From: Chromatiales bacterium
GTDB taxonomy: Bacteria > Pseudomonadota > Gammaproteobacteria > JAGRGH01
NCBI GenBank assembly: GCA_020445605.1
Contig: JAGRGH010000032.1
Span: 164,693 to 228,692 of the forward strand
DNA: 64,000 nt
Direction: 5' to 3'
The stretch's first letter is position 1; each line of letters starts with the position of its first letter. The translations under genes were made by a program, and so were the position numbers. Below are positions 9,432 through 17,407 of the stretch, piece by piece. A model generated the notes under the pieces. That model worked only from the letters and a program-made list of their open reading frames with translations, did not search any database and was not told where the DNA came from.

Positions 9432-9851
9432 ATGGCGAACGTAAAATTCGGCTGGTCCAACGCCTTCGTGCGCCTGATCCTGGCACTGCTGCTGGTGTTT
9501 GCGACCTACAACCCCGAGGGCCACTCGTTCTACCACTGGGCGATCGCGCCGCCCATGGAGATCACGGCCATCAAGGTGTTCGTGTTCGTCGCCCTGCTGA
9601 TTGGCTGGGTGATCCTGCTGCGCGCGACCCTGCGTTCACTCGGCCCGGTCGGCATGGTCCTCGCGATTGCGTTTTTCGGCACCCTGGCCTGGCTGTTTCT
9701 CGACTGGATGAATCTCGATCCGGGCAACACACGGATCATGACGTACGTCATCGAGCTGTGCCTGGCGCTGGTGCTGGCCGCCGGTGTGTCCTGGTCGCAT
9801 GTGCGCCGGCGCATCTCCGGGCAGCTCGATATCGACGATGTCGAAACCTGA
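9432..9851 (+). CDS. DUF6524-like four-helix membrane protein
   Basis: The 139-residue protein has about four membrane segments and the motif YNPEGHSFYHWAI after the first one, which I recognise as typical of the DUF6524 family. Other segments include VFVALLIGWVILL, AIAFFGTLAWLFLDW and VIELCLALVLAAGVSWSHV. No catalytic residues can be identified and its role is unknown. GGAAG lies just before the ATG. It converges on the LplT-acyltransferase gene across repeat A1. Confidence 0.8.
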   Translation: MANVKFGWSNAFVRLILALLLVFATYNPEGHSFYHWAIAPPMEITAIKVFVFVALLIGWVILLRATLRSLGPVGMVLAIAFFGTLAWLFLDWMNLDPGNTRIMTYVIELCLALVLAAGVSWSHVRRRISGQLDIDDVET

Positions 9852-9865
9852 ACCAACCATGACTA

Positions 9866-10019
9866 TGGAAGCCCTGATCAGTCCGTCCAGGATTGCCAGA
9901 GCGACGAAAGCGAAAAAGCGCGGCTGTTCGTTTTCTTTTACTTTGAACGGCTTGCAGCCGCCGAAAATGCCAGCACCTTCATGTGCCGCGGGAAACTCTG
10001 AACTCTTCAGAGTTTCCCT
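9866..10019. repeat. Intergenic repeat A, copy 1
   Basis: About 150 bases homologous to copies near 18.4 and 21.3 kb. It begins GGAAGCCCTGATCAGTCCG, continues with GGATTGCCAGAGCGAC, and ends in a perfect 13-bp hairpin (9990-10002 with 10006-10018, loop CTC). An inner stem GAAAGCGAA/TTCGTTTTC includes one G-U pair. It fills the gap between two convergent genes and its last stem base is the first base of the minus-strand TAG stop of the next gene. Confidence 0.88.
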
Positions 10020-11904
10020 AGCGAACTTCACCGCGTAGTTCGCGCACGGTCGATTCGAGCGTCGCTACGGTAAGGCCGGCACCGGGCAGCGGTGGGCCGG
10101 CGATGAGCTCGACGCGGGCCCACAGCTTGCGTGGTCCGCCGCGGAACAGCCCGCCGTGGCTGCGCGAGAACAGACTCCCCCACAGCCCGCGCAGGGCCAT
10201 CGGAACGACCGGGACGGCGCGTCGTGCGAGCGCGCGTTCGATACCCGGCCGAAACTCGCCGATCTCACCATCCGCCGTGAGACGGCCTTCGGGGAAGATG
10301 CAGACGATCTCGCCTGCGGCAAGCGCCGCGTCGATTCGATCGAACGCCGTGTTGTAGAGAATTTCGTCTTCGCGTCTGCCCGCGATGGGAATCGCGCCCG
10401 CCGCGCGAAACAGATAACTCAGCACCGGCGTGCTGAAAATCTTGTAGTACATCACGAAGCGCACGGGTCGCCGTACGCAGGCACCGATGATCAGCGCGTC
10501 CACGTAGCTGACGTGATTGCATGCGAGCATCGCCGGTCCGTCGCTCGGAATGTGGCGGCTCAGCCCGTTCGTGCGGACGCGGTACAGCGCGTGCACGAGC
10601 AGCCAGCTCACCGCGCGCAGCGTGAACTCCGGCACCAGCATAAAGATGAAAACCGCCACGACGGCATTCATGACCGCGAGCAGACCGAACAGCTGCGGGA
10701 TCGTGACGCCTGCGCCGAGCAGGCCGGCCGCCATGATCGAGGCGACCACCATCGCGGCGGCGTTCAGGATGGTGTTGCCGGCGATGGTGCGCGCGCGCGC
10801 GTCTTCCGGTGCGCGCGACTGCACCAGCGCGAACAGCGGCACGATGTAGAAACCGCCGAACGTACCGATCGCAACCAGATCGAATGCGACCCGCCAGCTT
10901 CCGGGGCGCGACAGGAACTCCCCGGCCCCGACCAGCGGACCACCATGCTGGGCATTGGCGGCGAACACCAGATCGAGACCGAAAACCGTGAGCCCCAGCG
11001 CACCGATCGGCACCAGTCCGATCTCCACGCGCCCGGCGGACAGGCGTTCACACGACAGCGATCCGATGCCGATGCCGACTGAAAACAGCGTCAGCAGCAG
11101 CGTTACCACGCGTTCGTCACCACCGAGCGTGTACTGGGTGTAGTTCGGCAGCTGGGTCAGATACACGACGCCGAGAAACCAGAACCACGACACGCCCATG
11201 ATCGAAAGGAACACGCTGCGACCACGGCGGATCAGCCGCAGGTTTTCCCAAACGGCGGTGAAGGGATTGAAGTTCACGCGCAGGCCCGGCGCCGCTGCCG
11301 GCGCGGCCGGGATCGGCCGACTGGCGAGATAGCCGAGAATCGCGATCACAACGATGGCGGTCGCGACATACAGCCGGCCGCCCTCGCGTTCGGCGATCAG
11401 CATACCGCCCAGCATCGTGCCAAGAAGAATCGCCAGAAACGTGCCGGCCTGCACGAGTGCGTTGCCGCCGACCAGTTCGTTCTCGCGCAGATGCTGCGGC
11501 AGGATGCCGTACTTGATCGGCGCGAAGAACGTCGACTGCGCGCCCATCGCAAACAGCAGCACGATGAGGCCGGTCAGCGACTGGAACCAGAACGCCAGCG
11601 CCGCGGCGGACATGATGCCGATCTCGGCGAGCTTGATGTAACGGATCAGGCGCGCCTTGTCATGGCGCTCGGCGAGCTGACCGGCGCCGGCCGCGAACAG
11701 GAAAAACGGCAGGATGAAAAGCCCCGCGGCAACGTTCGTCAGGATGTTCGTGTCGGTGCGATCGAGCCCGGCCTGCTGATAAGCGATCAGGATGATCAGC
11801 GCGTTCTTGAAGACGTTGTCATTGAACGCACCAAGGAACTGCGTGAGAAAGTACGGGGCGAAGCGCCGCTGGCCGAGCAGGCGGAACTGCTGCCCCGCGC
11901 TCAT
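10018..11904 (-). CDS. LplT-like MFS transporter fused to a PlsC-type acyltransferase
   Basis: This 628-residue protein begins with a 12-helix major facilitator domain (about 1-420) that starts FLTQFLGAFNDNVFKNAL, a typical LplT opening. A 1-acylglycerol-phosphate acyltransferase domain follows (about 430-625) with NHVSYVD (the HX4D motif) and FPEGRLT. In E. coli, LplT imports lysophospholipid and Aas re-acylates it. Here transporter and acyltransferase are one chain, but the acyl-ACP synthetase domain of Aas is absent. It overlaps the Nudix gene by 4 bases and is third in a hemH-nudix operon. Confidence 0.92.
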   Translation of the reverse strand: MSAGQQFRLLGQRRFAPYFLTQFLGAFNDNVFKNALIILIAYQQAGLDRTDTNILTNVAAGLFILPFFLFAAGAGQLAERHDKARLIRYIKLAEIGIMSAAALAFWFQSLTGLIVLLFAMGAQSTFFAPIKYGILPQHLRENELVGGNALVQAGTFLAILLGTMLGGMLIAEREGGRLYVATAIVVIAILGYLASRPIPAAPAAAPGLRVNFNPFTAVWENLRLIRRGRSVFLSIMGVSWFWFLGVVYLTQLPNYTQYTLGGDERVVTLLLTLFSVGIGIGSLSCERLSAGRVEIGLVPIGALGLTVFGLDLVFAANAQHGGPLVGAGEFLSRPGSWRVAFDLVAIGTFGGFYIVPLFALVQSRAPEDARARTIAGNTILNAAAMVVASIMAAGLLGAGVTIPQLFGLLAVMNAVVAVFIFMLVPEFTLRAVSWLLVHALYRVRTNGLSRHIPSDGPAMLACNHVSYVDALIIGACVRRPVRFVMYYKIFSTPVLSYLFRAAGAIPIAGRREDEILYNTAFDRIDAALAAGEIVCIFPEGRLTADGEIGEFRPGIERALARRAVPVVPMALRGLWGSLFSRSHGGLFRGGPRKLWARVELIAGPPLPGAGLTVATLESTVRELRGEVR

Positions 11905-12473
11905 TCGTGCATCTCGACCCGGAACCGCACGGCCTCGCCGGGGAGCCGGATCAGATTGCCGGAATGCAGCCGGAATCCGCCGCCGGCGCGATCGGCGAGA
12001 TACAGCTTCAGGCTCTCGGCGACCACCGGAAACGCCATTTCATCCCAGGGCAGTTCGTCCGCGCTGAACAGTCGCGTCTCCAGGCTTTCGTCGCTGACAT
12101 CGAAACCGGGCTGTGCCAGACGCGCGCGAAACAGCGTATAGACTTGGTTGATGTGCGGCAGATTGAAAAGCGTGAACAGCCGCAGATCATCGACGAGCGC
12201 GCGGGCCTCCTCCCAGGTCTCGCGCGCCGCGGCGTTCTGCGTGGACTCGCCGTTCTCCATGAATCCCGCAGGGACCGTCCACTTGCCGTAGCGCGGTTCG
12301 ATGCCGCGTCTACACAGCAGGATCCGGCCCTCGACATCGATGATGCAGCCGGCGACGATCTTCGGGTTCTGGTAGTGAATCATTCCGCAGCTCGCGCAGA
12401 CGAAGCGCTCGCGGTGATCGCCGGCCGGGATGCGCCGCTCGACGCCCTCGCCGCAGTGGCTGCAGAATCGCAT
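11901..12473 (-). CDS. Nudix hydrolase with N-terminal zinc ribbon
   Basis: A 190-residue protein with an N-terminal zinc ribbon (CSHC at residues 4-7 and CASC near 26-29) and a Nudix box in GFMENGESTQNAAARETWEE. The box ends RETWEEARA, with Arg where the general consensus has Gly, a variation also seen in other zinc-ribbon members. The substrate is probably a nucleoside diphosphate derivative such as NADH or ADP-ribose, but this cannot be decided here. It lies 4 bases after hemH and overlaps the transporter-acyltransferase gene by ATGA. Confidence 0.9.
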   Translation of the reverse strand: MRFCSHCGEGVERRIPAGDHRERFVCASCGMIHYQNPKIVAGCIIDVEGRILLCRRGIEPRYGKWTVPAGFMENGESTQNAAARETWEEARALVDDLRLFTLFNLPHINQVYTLFRARLAQPGFDVSDESLETRLFSADELPWDEMAFPVVAESLKLYLADRAGGGFRLHSGNLIRLPGEAVRFRVEMHE

Positions 12474-12477
12474 CGTT

Positions 12478-13569
12478 CTAGCGGCTCGCGCCGATCGCCT
12501 TTGCCCGCGCGGCGCTGGCCGATCGCTCGTCTTCAGTCGGTCCGCTCGCGGGCCATCCGCCGAAGTGTCTGTTCACCAGCGCGGCGAGTGCCTCGATGTG
12601 GTCGGTCCGCGCGTTCAGCGCCGGGATGTAGCGGAACTCGCGCCCGCCGGCGCCGAGGAAATAGTCGCGGTTCTCCACGCCGATCTCCTCGAGCGTTTCA
12701 AGGCAGTCCGCGGAAAATCCCGGACAGACCACAGCGACCGAGCCGACACCGCTAGAGCCCCAGCCCTTCAGCGTTTCGTCGGTGTAGGGCTTCAGCCATT
12801 CCTTGGGCCCGAAGCGCGACTGGAAACTGACCGACCAGAAATCGTCGGCGAGGCCAAGCTTCTCGGCAACGAGGCGCGCGGTCTTCTGGCAATGACAGAA
12901 ATACGGGTCGCCGGCATCGAAGTACTGGCGCGGGATGCCGTGAAACGAGAACAGCAGGCGATCCGGCCGGCCGTGCGCGGCGAACGCCTCACCGATCGAG
13001 CCTGCCAGCGCTGCGATGAAGCCGGGGTCGTCGTGATAGTTCGCGACGGTGCGAAGCTCCGGGACACGCCGCCAGGTCTTGAACACATCGAACACCGCGT
13101 CGAACACGCTGGCCGTGGTCGTCGCCGAGTACTGCGGGTACATCGGCAGCACCAGCACGCGAGCGCAGCCTGCGGCACGCAGGGCTTCCAGTCCGGCGCG
13201 AACGGAGGGTTCGCCGTAGCGCATCGCCAGCGCGACACGCAGCCGCTCGCCGGCGGGATCGAGCGCCTGCTGCAGGGCGGCCGCCTGGTCGGCGGAAATG
13301 GCCGCGAGCGGCGAGCCGCGATCGCTCCAGACCGACTGATAGGCGTGCGCCGAGCGCTTCGGACGGGTGCGCAGCACGATCCCGTGCAGCACCGGCAGCC
13401 ACACCGCGCGCGGCGCCTCGATGATGCGGGTGTCGCTCAGGAACTCGGCCAGATAGCGGCGCAGGGCCCCCGGCGTGGGGGCCTCCGGCGTGCCGAGATT
13501 GACCATCAGCACGCCTGAGCGAACGGGGTCGTCGTGCCGGTATTCGGGTTCGGGCGCGTAGCGTGGCAT
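12478..13569 (-). CDS. hemH: Ferrochelatase
   Basis: From the ATG at 13569 the protein has 363 residues, the normal bacterial ferrochelatase length. It shows GVLMVNLGTPEAPT, the RRYLAEFLSDTRI region, the active-site His in LLFSFHGIPRQYF and the conserved Glu region CPGFSADCLETLEEIG. The enzyme inserts Fe(II) into protoporphyrin IX in the last step of protoheme synthesis. The open frame to 13629 adds only 20 atypical residues. Heme demand here is obvious, since the window encodes two cytochromes c and a c-type heme sensor. It is first in its operon and divergent from the cyclotransferase gene. Confidence 0.95.
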   Translation of the reverse strand: MPRYAPEPEYRHDDPVRSGVLMVNLGTPEAPTPGALRRYLAEFLSDTRIIEAPRAVWLPVLHGIVLRTRPKRSAHAYQSVWSDRGSPLAAISADQAAALQQALDPAGERLRVALAMRYGEPSVRAGLEALRAAGCARVLVLPMYPQYSATTTASVFDAVFDVFKTWRRVPELRTVANYHDDPGFIAALAGSIGEAFAAHGRPDRLLFSFHGIPRQYFDAGDPYFCHCQKTARLVAEKLGLADDFWSVSFQSRFGPKEWLKPYTDETLKGWGSSGVGSVAVVCPGFSADCLETLEEIGVENRDYFLGAGGREFRYIPALNARTDHIEALAALVNRHFGGWPASGPTEDERSASAARAKAIGASR

Positions 13570-13656
13570 GGTGAACAGGGCCTTGGCGGCGAGGGCTGGC
13601 ATCGTGCCGCAGCGGGGCAGGGAACGCAAAGCCCGCCGGTGCTAGTCTTGCGGATC

Positions 13657-14211
13657 ATGGACGACCAGCTGACCGAGCCTGATCAGGCGCGTCGCGACGC
13701 CGCCGCGGCCGCGGTGCTGGTGTTTGCCTACGGCTCGAATCTTTCCAGCGCCCGTCTGCGCCGGCGTGCACCGTCCGCGCAAGCGCTCACCACGGCGCGC
13801 CTGGACGGCTACCGGCTGGCGTTCCACAAGCCGGGTCTGGACGGCTCGGCGAAGTGCGACGCGCTGTATACCGGCGCCCATTCCGACACCGTGCACGGCG
13901 TGGTCTACCGGATCGACCCCGCGGACAAGCCCGCACTCGACACCGCTGAGTCGCTCGGCGTGGGATATGCCGAACACTGCGTGGAGGTGATTTCCCCGCA
14001 GGGCGAGTGGATCCGGGCGGGCATCTATCTCGCACTTCAGATCCAGCCCGGGCTGCGCCCGTTCGACTGGTACCGCGAGCACCTGCTGCGCGGCGCGCGC
14101 GAACACGGCCTTTCCCCGGCAGTGGTCCGCGGGCTTTCGGCGGTGCCCTGCGTGGTGGACCCCGACACTGAGCGACGCTCCCGGGAACTGGCGATCTATC
14201 GCGGCCCGTAG
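13657..14211 (+). CDS. Gamma-glutamylcyclotransferase-like protein
   Basis: The ATG at 13657 gives 184 residues. After a 16-residue leader comes VFAYGSNLS, the substrate-binding YGSN motif of the gamma-glutamylcyclotransferase fold, then LDGYRLAFHKPG, HGVVYRIDPAD and ALDTAESLGVGY, where the Glu is the likely catalytic acid. These enzymes release 5-oxoproline from gamma-glutamyl peptides; the substrate is not known. The open frame from 13534 overlaps the hemH promoter region and is not needed. Confidence 0.88.
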   Translation: MDDQLTEPDQARRDAAAAAVLVFAYGSNLSSARLRRRAPSAQALTTARLDGYRLAFHKPGLDGSAKCDALYTGAHSDTVHGVVYRIDPADKPALDTAESLGVGYAEHCVEVISPQGEWIRAGIYLALQIQPGLRPFDWYREHLLRGAREHGLSPAVVRGLSAVPCVVDPDTERRSRELAIYRGP

Positions 14212-14394
14212 CAGGCGCCGCTCTCCACGCTTCCTGTCGTCCGCCCGATGCTGCGGCAAGCAGCGGCAACCGGCCGACCGCAACGAAATTGGCAATGCCC
14301 GCGCCCGGGCGTAAGCTTGTCCGGCCAATGCGGCGGCGCTATTGCGCGAGCCTCCGGCAGACCGCCACCGGACCATCACAGGAGCTTCGTCCCC

Positions 14395-14922
14395 ATGGTT
14401 TCGATCCACAAACGCCTCGTCGACGCGTCGATTGCGCTGATCGGCTTCGGATTCTCCGCAGCAGCGACCGCCGGAGCACCGGTCATGGTCTACGGGCCGG
14501 CGGTGCCGACGGCGGTGCCCCTCATGGGCGGTGCCGGGCTGGTCCTGCTGGCCGGACTGCTCGCGGTGCTTGGCATGCGCCTGCATCGGCGCGGTGGCGG
14601 AGGCGCCACGCTGGCCGCCGTTCTCACCAGCGCCCTGGCACTGGCATCTGCCGGCACCGGCGTAAAGCTGGTTGATCAGGCCACTGCGATACCGGTCGCG
14701 ACCGACCAGCTCGACCTCGCCGGTGGCGGCAGCGTGCCGGTCATTGGAAGCTTCTTGAACATCTACCAGAACACCTCGGGCGTGGCGCAGGTGATCAAGG
14801 ACATCGCGCTGCCGGTGGTCTGTCCGACTTACCCAACTGGCGACCCTCTCGAATGCACCTTGGGTAAGGTCATCGCGTCGGAGGGTTTCTGCGAGATCGA
14901 CTGCAGGGATGTCGAGGAATGA
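14395..14922 (+). CDS. Midcut-by-XrtH-type exported protein
   Basis: From the ATG at 14395 (AGGAG about 10 bases upstream) the protein has 175 residues. An N-terminal signal peptide (ASIALIGFGFSAAATAG) is followed by a sorting-like tripartite segment: a VPLMGG motif, a hydrophobic run (AGLVLLAGLLAVLGM) and a basic RLHRR cluster. Such a signal is normally at the C-terminus, but here it lies at about residues 36-64 and about 110 residues follow, containing a second hydrophobic stretch and four Cys near the end (CPTY, ECTL, FCEIDC). This layout matches the midcut-by-XrtH family, predicted substrates of exosortase H. No exosortase is in the window. Confidence 0.75.
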   Translation: MVSIHKRLVDASIALIGFGFSAAATAGAPVMVYGPAVPTAVPLMGGAGLVLLAGLLAVLGMRLHRRGGGGATLAAVLTSALALASAGTGVKLVDQATAIPVATDQLDLAGGGSVPVIGSFLNIYQNTSGVAQVIKDIALPVVCPTYPTGDPLECTLGKVIASEGFCEIDCRDVEE

Positions 14923-14947
14923 TCTGGCTTCCTGCGCGCTGAACAAG

Positions 14948-14968
14948 GCCGCCTGCGGGCGGCTTTTT
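14948..14968 (+). terminator. Rho-independent terminator
   Basis: GCCGCC/GGCGGC with a TGCG loop and five T follows 25 bases after the stop of the midcut-by-XrtH-type gene. It separates that gene from the heme sensor operon. Confidence 0.88.
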
Positions 14969-15102
14969 CATTCTGGCCGCCGCCCCTGTCGCGGCGGCGA
15001 TTGAGCGAATCGCACGAGGTGTGGCGCCGCGCCACGCGGGCCGTGTCCTGCTAGGATTTGCCGCATCGATCGCCAAGCAACGGCCGCCGGAGGCTCGGGC
15101 AG

Positions 15103-15993
15103 ATGAACCTGCGACTGAAATTCAACCTGATCCTGCTCGCCACCGGCCTCGTCGGCCTGACCGTGGCCGGCGTGTTCACCCATCGCCTGCTGCAGCAGCA
15201 CGCCGAACAGGAGGTGCTCGAACAGGCGAACATGATGATGGAAAGCGCGCTGGCCGTGCGCAAGTACACGGTCGACGAACTGCGCCCGTTATTGCGCAAG
15301 GTCCCCGGCGACGAGTTTCTGCCACAGACCGTTCCGGCCTACGCGGCATCGCGCTATGTGGCCGCGCTGCAGAAAAACCACCCGGATTACGGCTACAAGG
15401 AGGCGGCGTTGAATCCGTCGAACCCGTCGAATCGCGCAACCGACTGGGAGGCCGACATCATCGAATGGTTTCGCACCCACCCGCAGGCCGACCAGCTGAC
15501 CGGTGCGCGCGAGACACCGATCGGACCGTCGTTCTATTACAGCCGCCCGATCCGCATCACCGACGGCGCCTGCCTGAGCTGCCACGACCGCGCCGACAAC
15601 GCCCCCAAGGCCGTGGTGGCCCGTTACGGCGCTGTCAACGGCTTCGGCTGGAAGATGAACGAGACGGTCGGCGCGCAGGTCGTTTCGGTGCCGCAGTCGC
15701 TGCCGTTCGAACGCGCACGGCAGGCGTTCTATCTGTTCATGGCGATGCTGGCGGGCGTGTTCGTGCTGGTCGGCGTGGTCATGAACGTGCTGCTGTCGCG
15801 GCTGGTCATCCGGCCCATCGAGGGCATGGCCCGGCACGCCGAGGAGCTCAGCCAGGGCAAGCTCGCCGGAGCCGAACTCAAGGTCCGCGGCAGTGACGAA
15901 CTGGCCCAGCTCGGTCGCTCCATCAACCTCATGCAGCGCAGCCTCGGCAGCGCGATGGACATGCTCAACGAGACGCTCGGTCCGCGCCGGTGA
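15103..15993 (+). CDS. DUF3365 (Tll0287-like) c-type heme sensor with HAMP domain
   Basis: The ATG at 15103 follows GGAGG at 15089-15093 and gives 296 residues. A membrane helix (9-29), a periplasmic Tll0287-like domain with one c-type heme motif CLSCH (157-161), a second helix (211-231) and a HAMP linker (about 232-285) are visible. The chain stops shortly after HAMP, with no kinase or methyl-accepting domain. Proteins of this family bind heme and are thought to sense redox state or gaseous ligands. Its stop overlaps the GTG start of the next gene, a Ser/Thr kinase, so the output is probably passed to that separate protein. Confidence 0.9.
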   Translation: MNLRLKFNLILLATGLVGLTVAGVFTHRLLQQHAEQEVLEQANMMMESALAVRKYTVDELRPLLRKVPGDEFLPQTVPAYAASRYVAALQKNHPDYGYKEAALNPSNPSNRATDWEADIIEWFRTHPQADQLTGARETPIGPSFYYSRPIRITDGACLSCHDRADNAPKAVVARYGAVNGFGWKMNETVGAQVVSVPQSLPFERARQAFYLFMAMLAGVFVLVGVVMNVLLSRLVIRPIEGMARHAEELSQGKLAGAELKVRGSDELAQLGRSINLMQRSLGSAMDMLNETLGPRR

Positions 15994-17354
15994 ATCTGCC
16001 GCAGCGGATCGGCAAATACCATGTGAAGTCCCTGCTCGGGCAGGGCGCGATGGGGATTGTCTATCTCGCGCATGACCCGGACATCGACCGCTCCGTCGCG
16101 ATCAAGGTCCTGCATCCGCAGTACGACGATCCCGCCGAAGGCCGCGCGATGCAGGATCGCTTTCGCCGCGAGGCGCAGGCCGCGGCGCGCTGCCTGCACT
16201 CGAACATCGTCGCCGTGTTCGATCTCGGCGTCGACGCCGGGCGCAACTACATCGTCATGGAATACGTGCGCGGCGAGGCGTTGCGCTACTTCCTGAAAAA
16301 CGATTACCGGTTCTCGCTCGGTGAGTCGCTGCACATCATCGCCCAGGTGCTGGAGGGGCTCGCGGTCGCGCACCGCTTCGGCGTCGTGCACCGGGACATC
16401 AAGCCCGCGAACATCATCCTGCTCGACAGCGGCGCGGTGAAGGTCGCGGATTTCGGTGTCGCGCGGGTCGCCGGCTCGGACCTCACGCTCGACGGCAACA
16501 TGATCGGCACGCCGAGCTACATGAGCCCGGAAGGGCTGCGCGGTCAGACCGTCGACCAGCGTGCCGATCTCTACAGCGCCGGCATGGTGCTGCTGGAACT
16601 GCTGACCGGTGCGCGCCCCGTACCGCAGGACCTGTACACCCAGCCGGTGAGCGTCTTCGTCGACAACGCGCTCGGCGGCGAGCGTGGCCGCGTGCTGCCG
16701 CAGGGCGTCGGCGCCATGCTGCACCGGGCCCTGGCCGACCATCGCGAACAGCGTTATCCGGACGCGGCGACTTTCCTAGCCGCGCTGCGCCATGAGCAGG
16801 CCGAACTGACCACCCCCGAATCGGCCGAGACGACGCTCGCGGACACCGTCGTCAGCCGGCGGCCACTCGTGGCCCCGCAGCCGGTCGGCGAGCCGATGTT
16901 CGAGCTGCCGCCCGAGGTACTCGACAAGCTCGAACAGAGCCTGGTGAGCCACATCGGGCCGATGGCGAAGATGCTCATGCGCAAGACCGGCACCGGCACG
17001 CTGGACCCGGAAGCCTTCATCCAGTCGCTGGCCCAGCACATCAGCAATCCGCACGAGCGCGCGGAGTTTCTCGACAAGGCGCGCCGTTGTTTGCGCGAAG
17101 GCTGCGGGGGCAGCGTGTCATCGCTGCGCACCACGGCGACGGTCGGGACCAGCACCATGGCCGAGCAGCTGAGCCCGCAGCAGGTCGACCGGCTCGCGAA
17201 CATCCTGGCCGGGTTCGTTGGGCCGGTGGCCTTGCAGCTCGTGCGCAAGCGTGCGCGCGAGACTGGCAATGCGGGGGATCTGCATCGGCTGCTCGCCTCG
17301 GCGATACCAAACCCAGACGAAAAGCGCCGGTTCTTGGGACTGGTCGGCGACTGA
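15990..17354 (+). CDS. Ser/Thr protein kinase with duplicated C-terminal domain
   Basis: A 454-residue cytosolic protein that starts with GTG overlapping the previous stop (GTGA). The Hanks-type kinase domain (about 8-268) is complete: GQGAMG loop (18-22), VAIK with Lys39, HRDIKPAN with Asp136, DFG at 154-156, and GTPSYMSPE. There is no membrane helix and no PASTA repeat. The C-terminal part holds two similar about 60-residue units (308-366 and 393-452), each with a (V/I)GP(M/V)A motif, a helix and a NP(H/D)E(R/K) near the end. The kinase is probably controlled by the heme sensor encoded upstream and faces an FHA-GGDEF gene, a plausible target. Confidence 0.95.
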   Translation: MNLPQRIGKYHVKSLLGQGAMGIVYLAHDPDIDRSVAIKVLHPQYDDPAEGRAMQDRFRREAQAAARCLHSNIVAVFDLGVDAGRNYIVMEYVRGEALRYFLKNDYRFSLGESLHIIAQVLEGLAVAHRFGVVHRDIKPANIILLDSGAVKVADFGVARVAGSDLTLDGNMIGTPSYMSPEGLRGQTVDQRADLYSAGMVLLELLTGARPVPQDLYTQPVSVFVDNALGGERGRVLPQGVGAMLHRALADHREQRYPDAATFLAALRHEQAELTTPESAETTLADTVVSRRPLVAPQPVGEPMFELPPEVLDKLEQSLVSHIGPMAKMLMRKTGTGTLDPEAFIQSLAQHISNPHERAEFLDKARRCLREGCGGSVSSLRTTATVGTSTMAEQLSPQQVDRLANILAGFVGPVALQLVRKRARETGNAGDLHRLLASAIPNPDEKRRFLGLVGD

Positions 17355-17407
17355 AGGACCGGTCGGTCTGGCGTTGCGGGCCGCGCCTGGTCAGCGCGGC
17401 GCGAACT

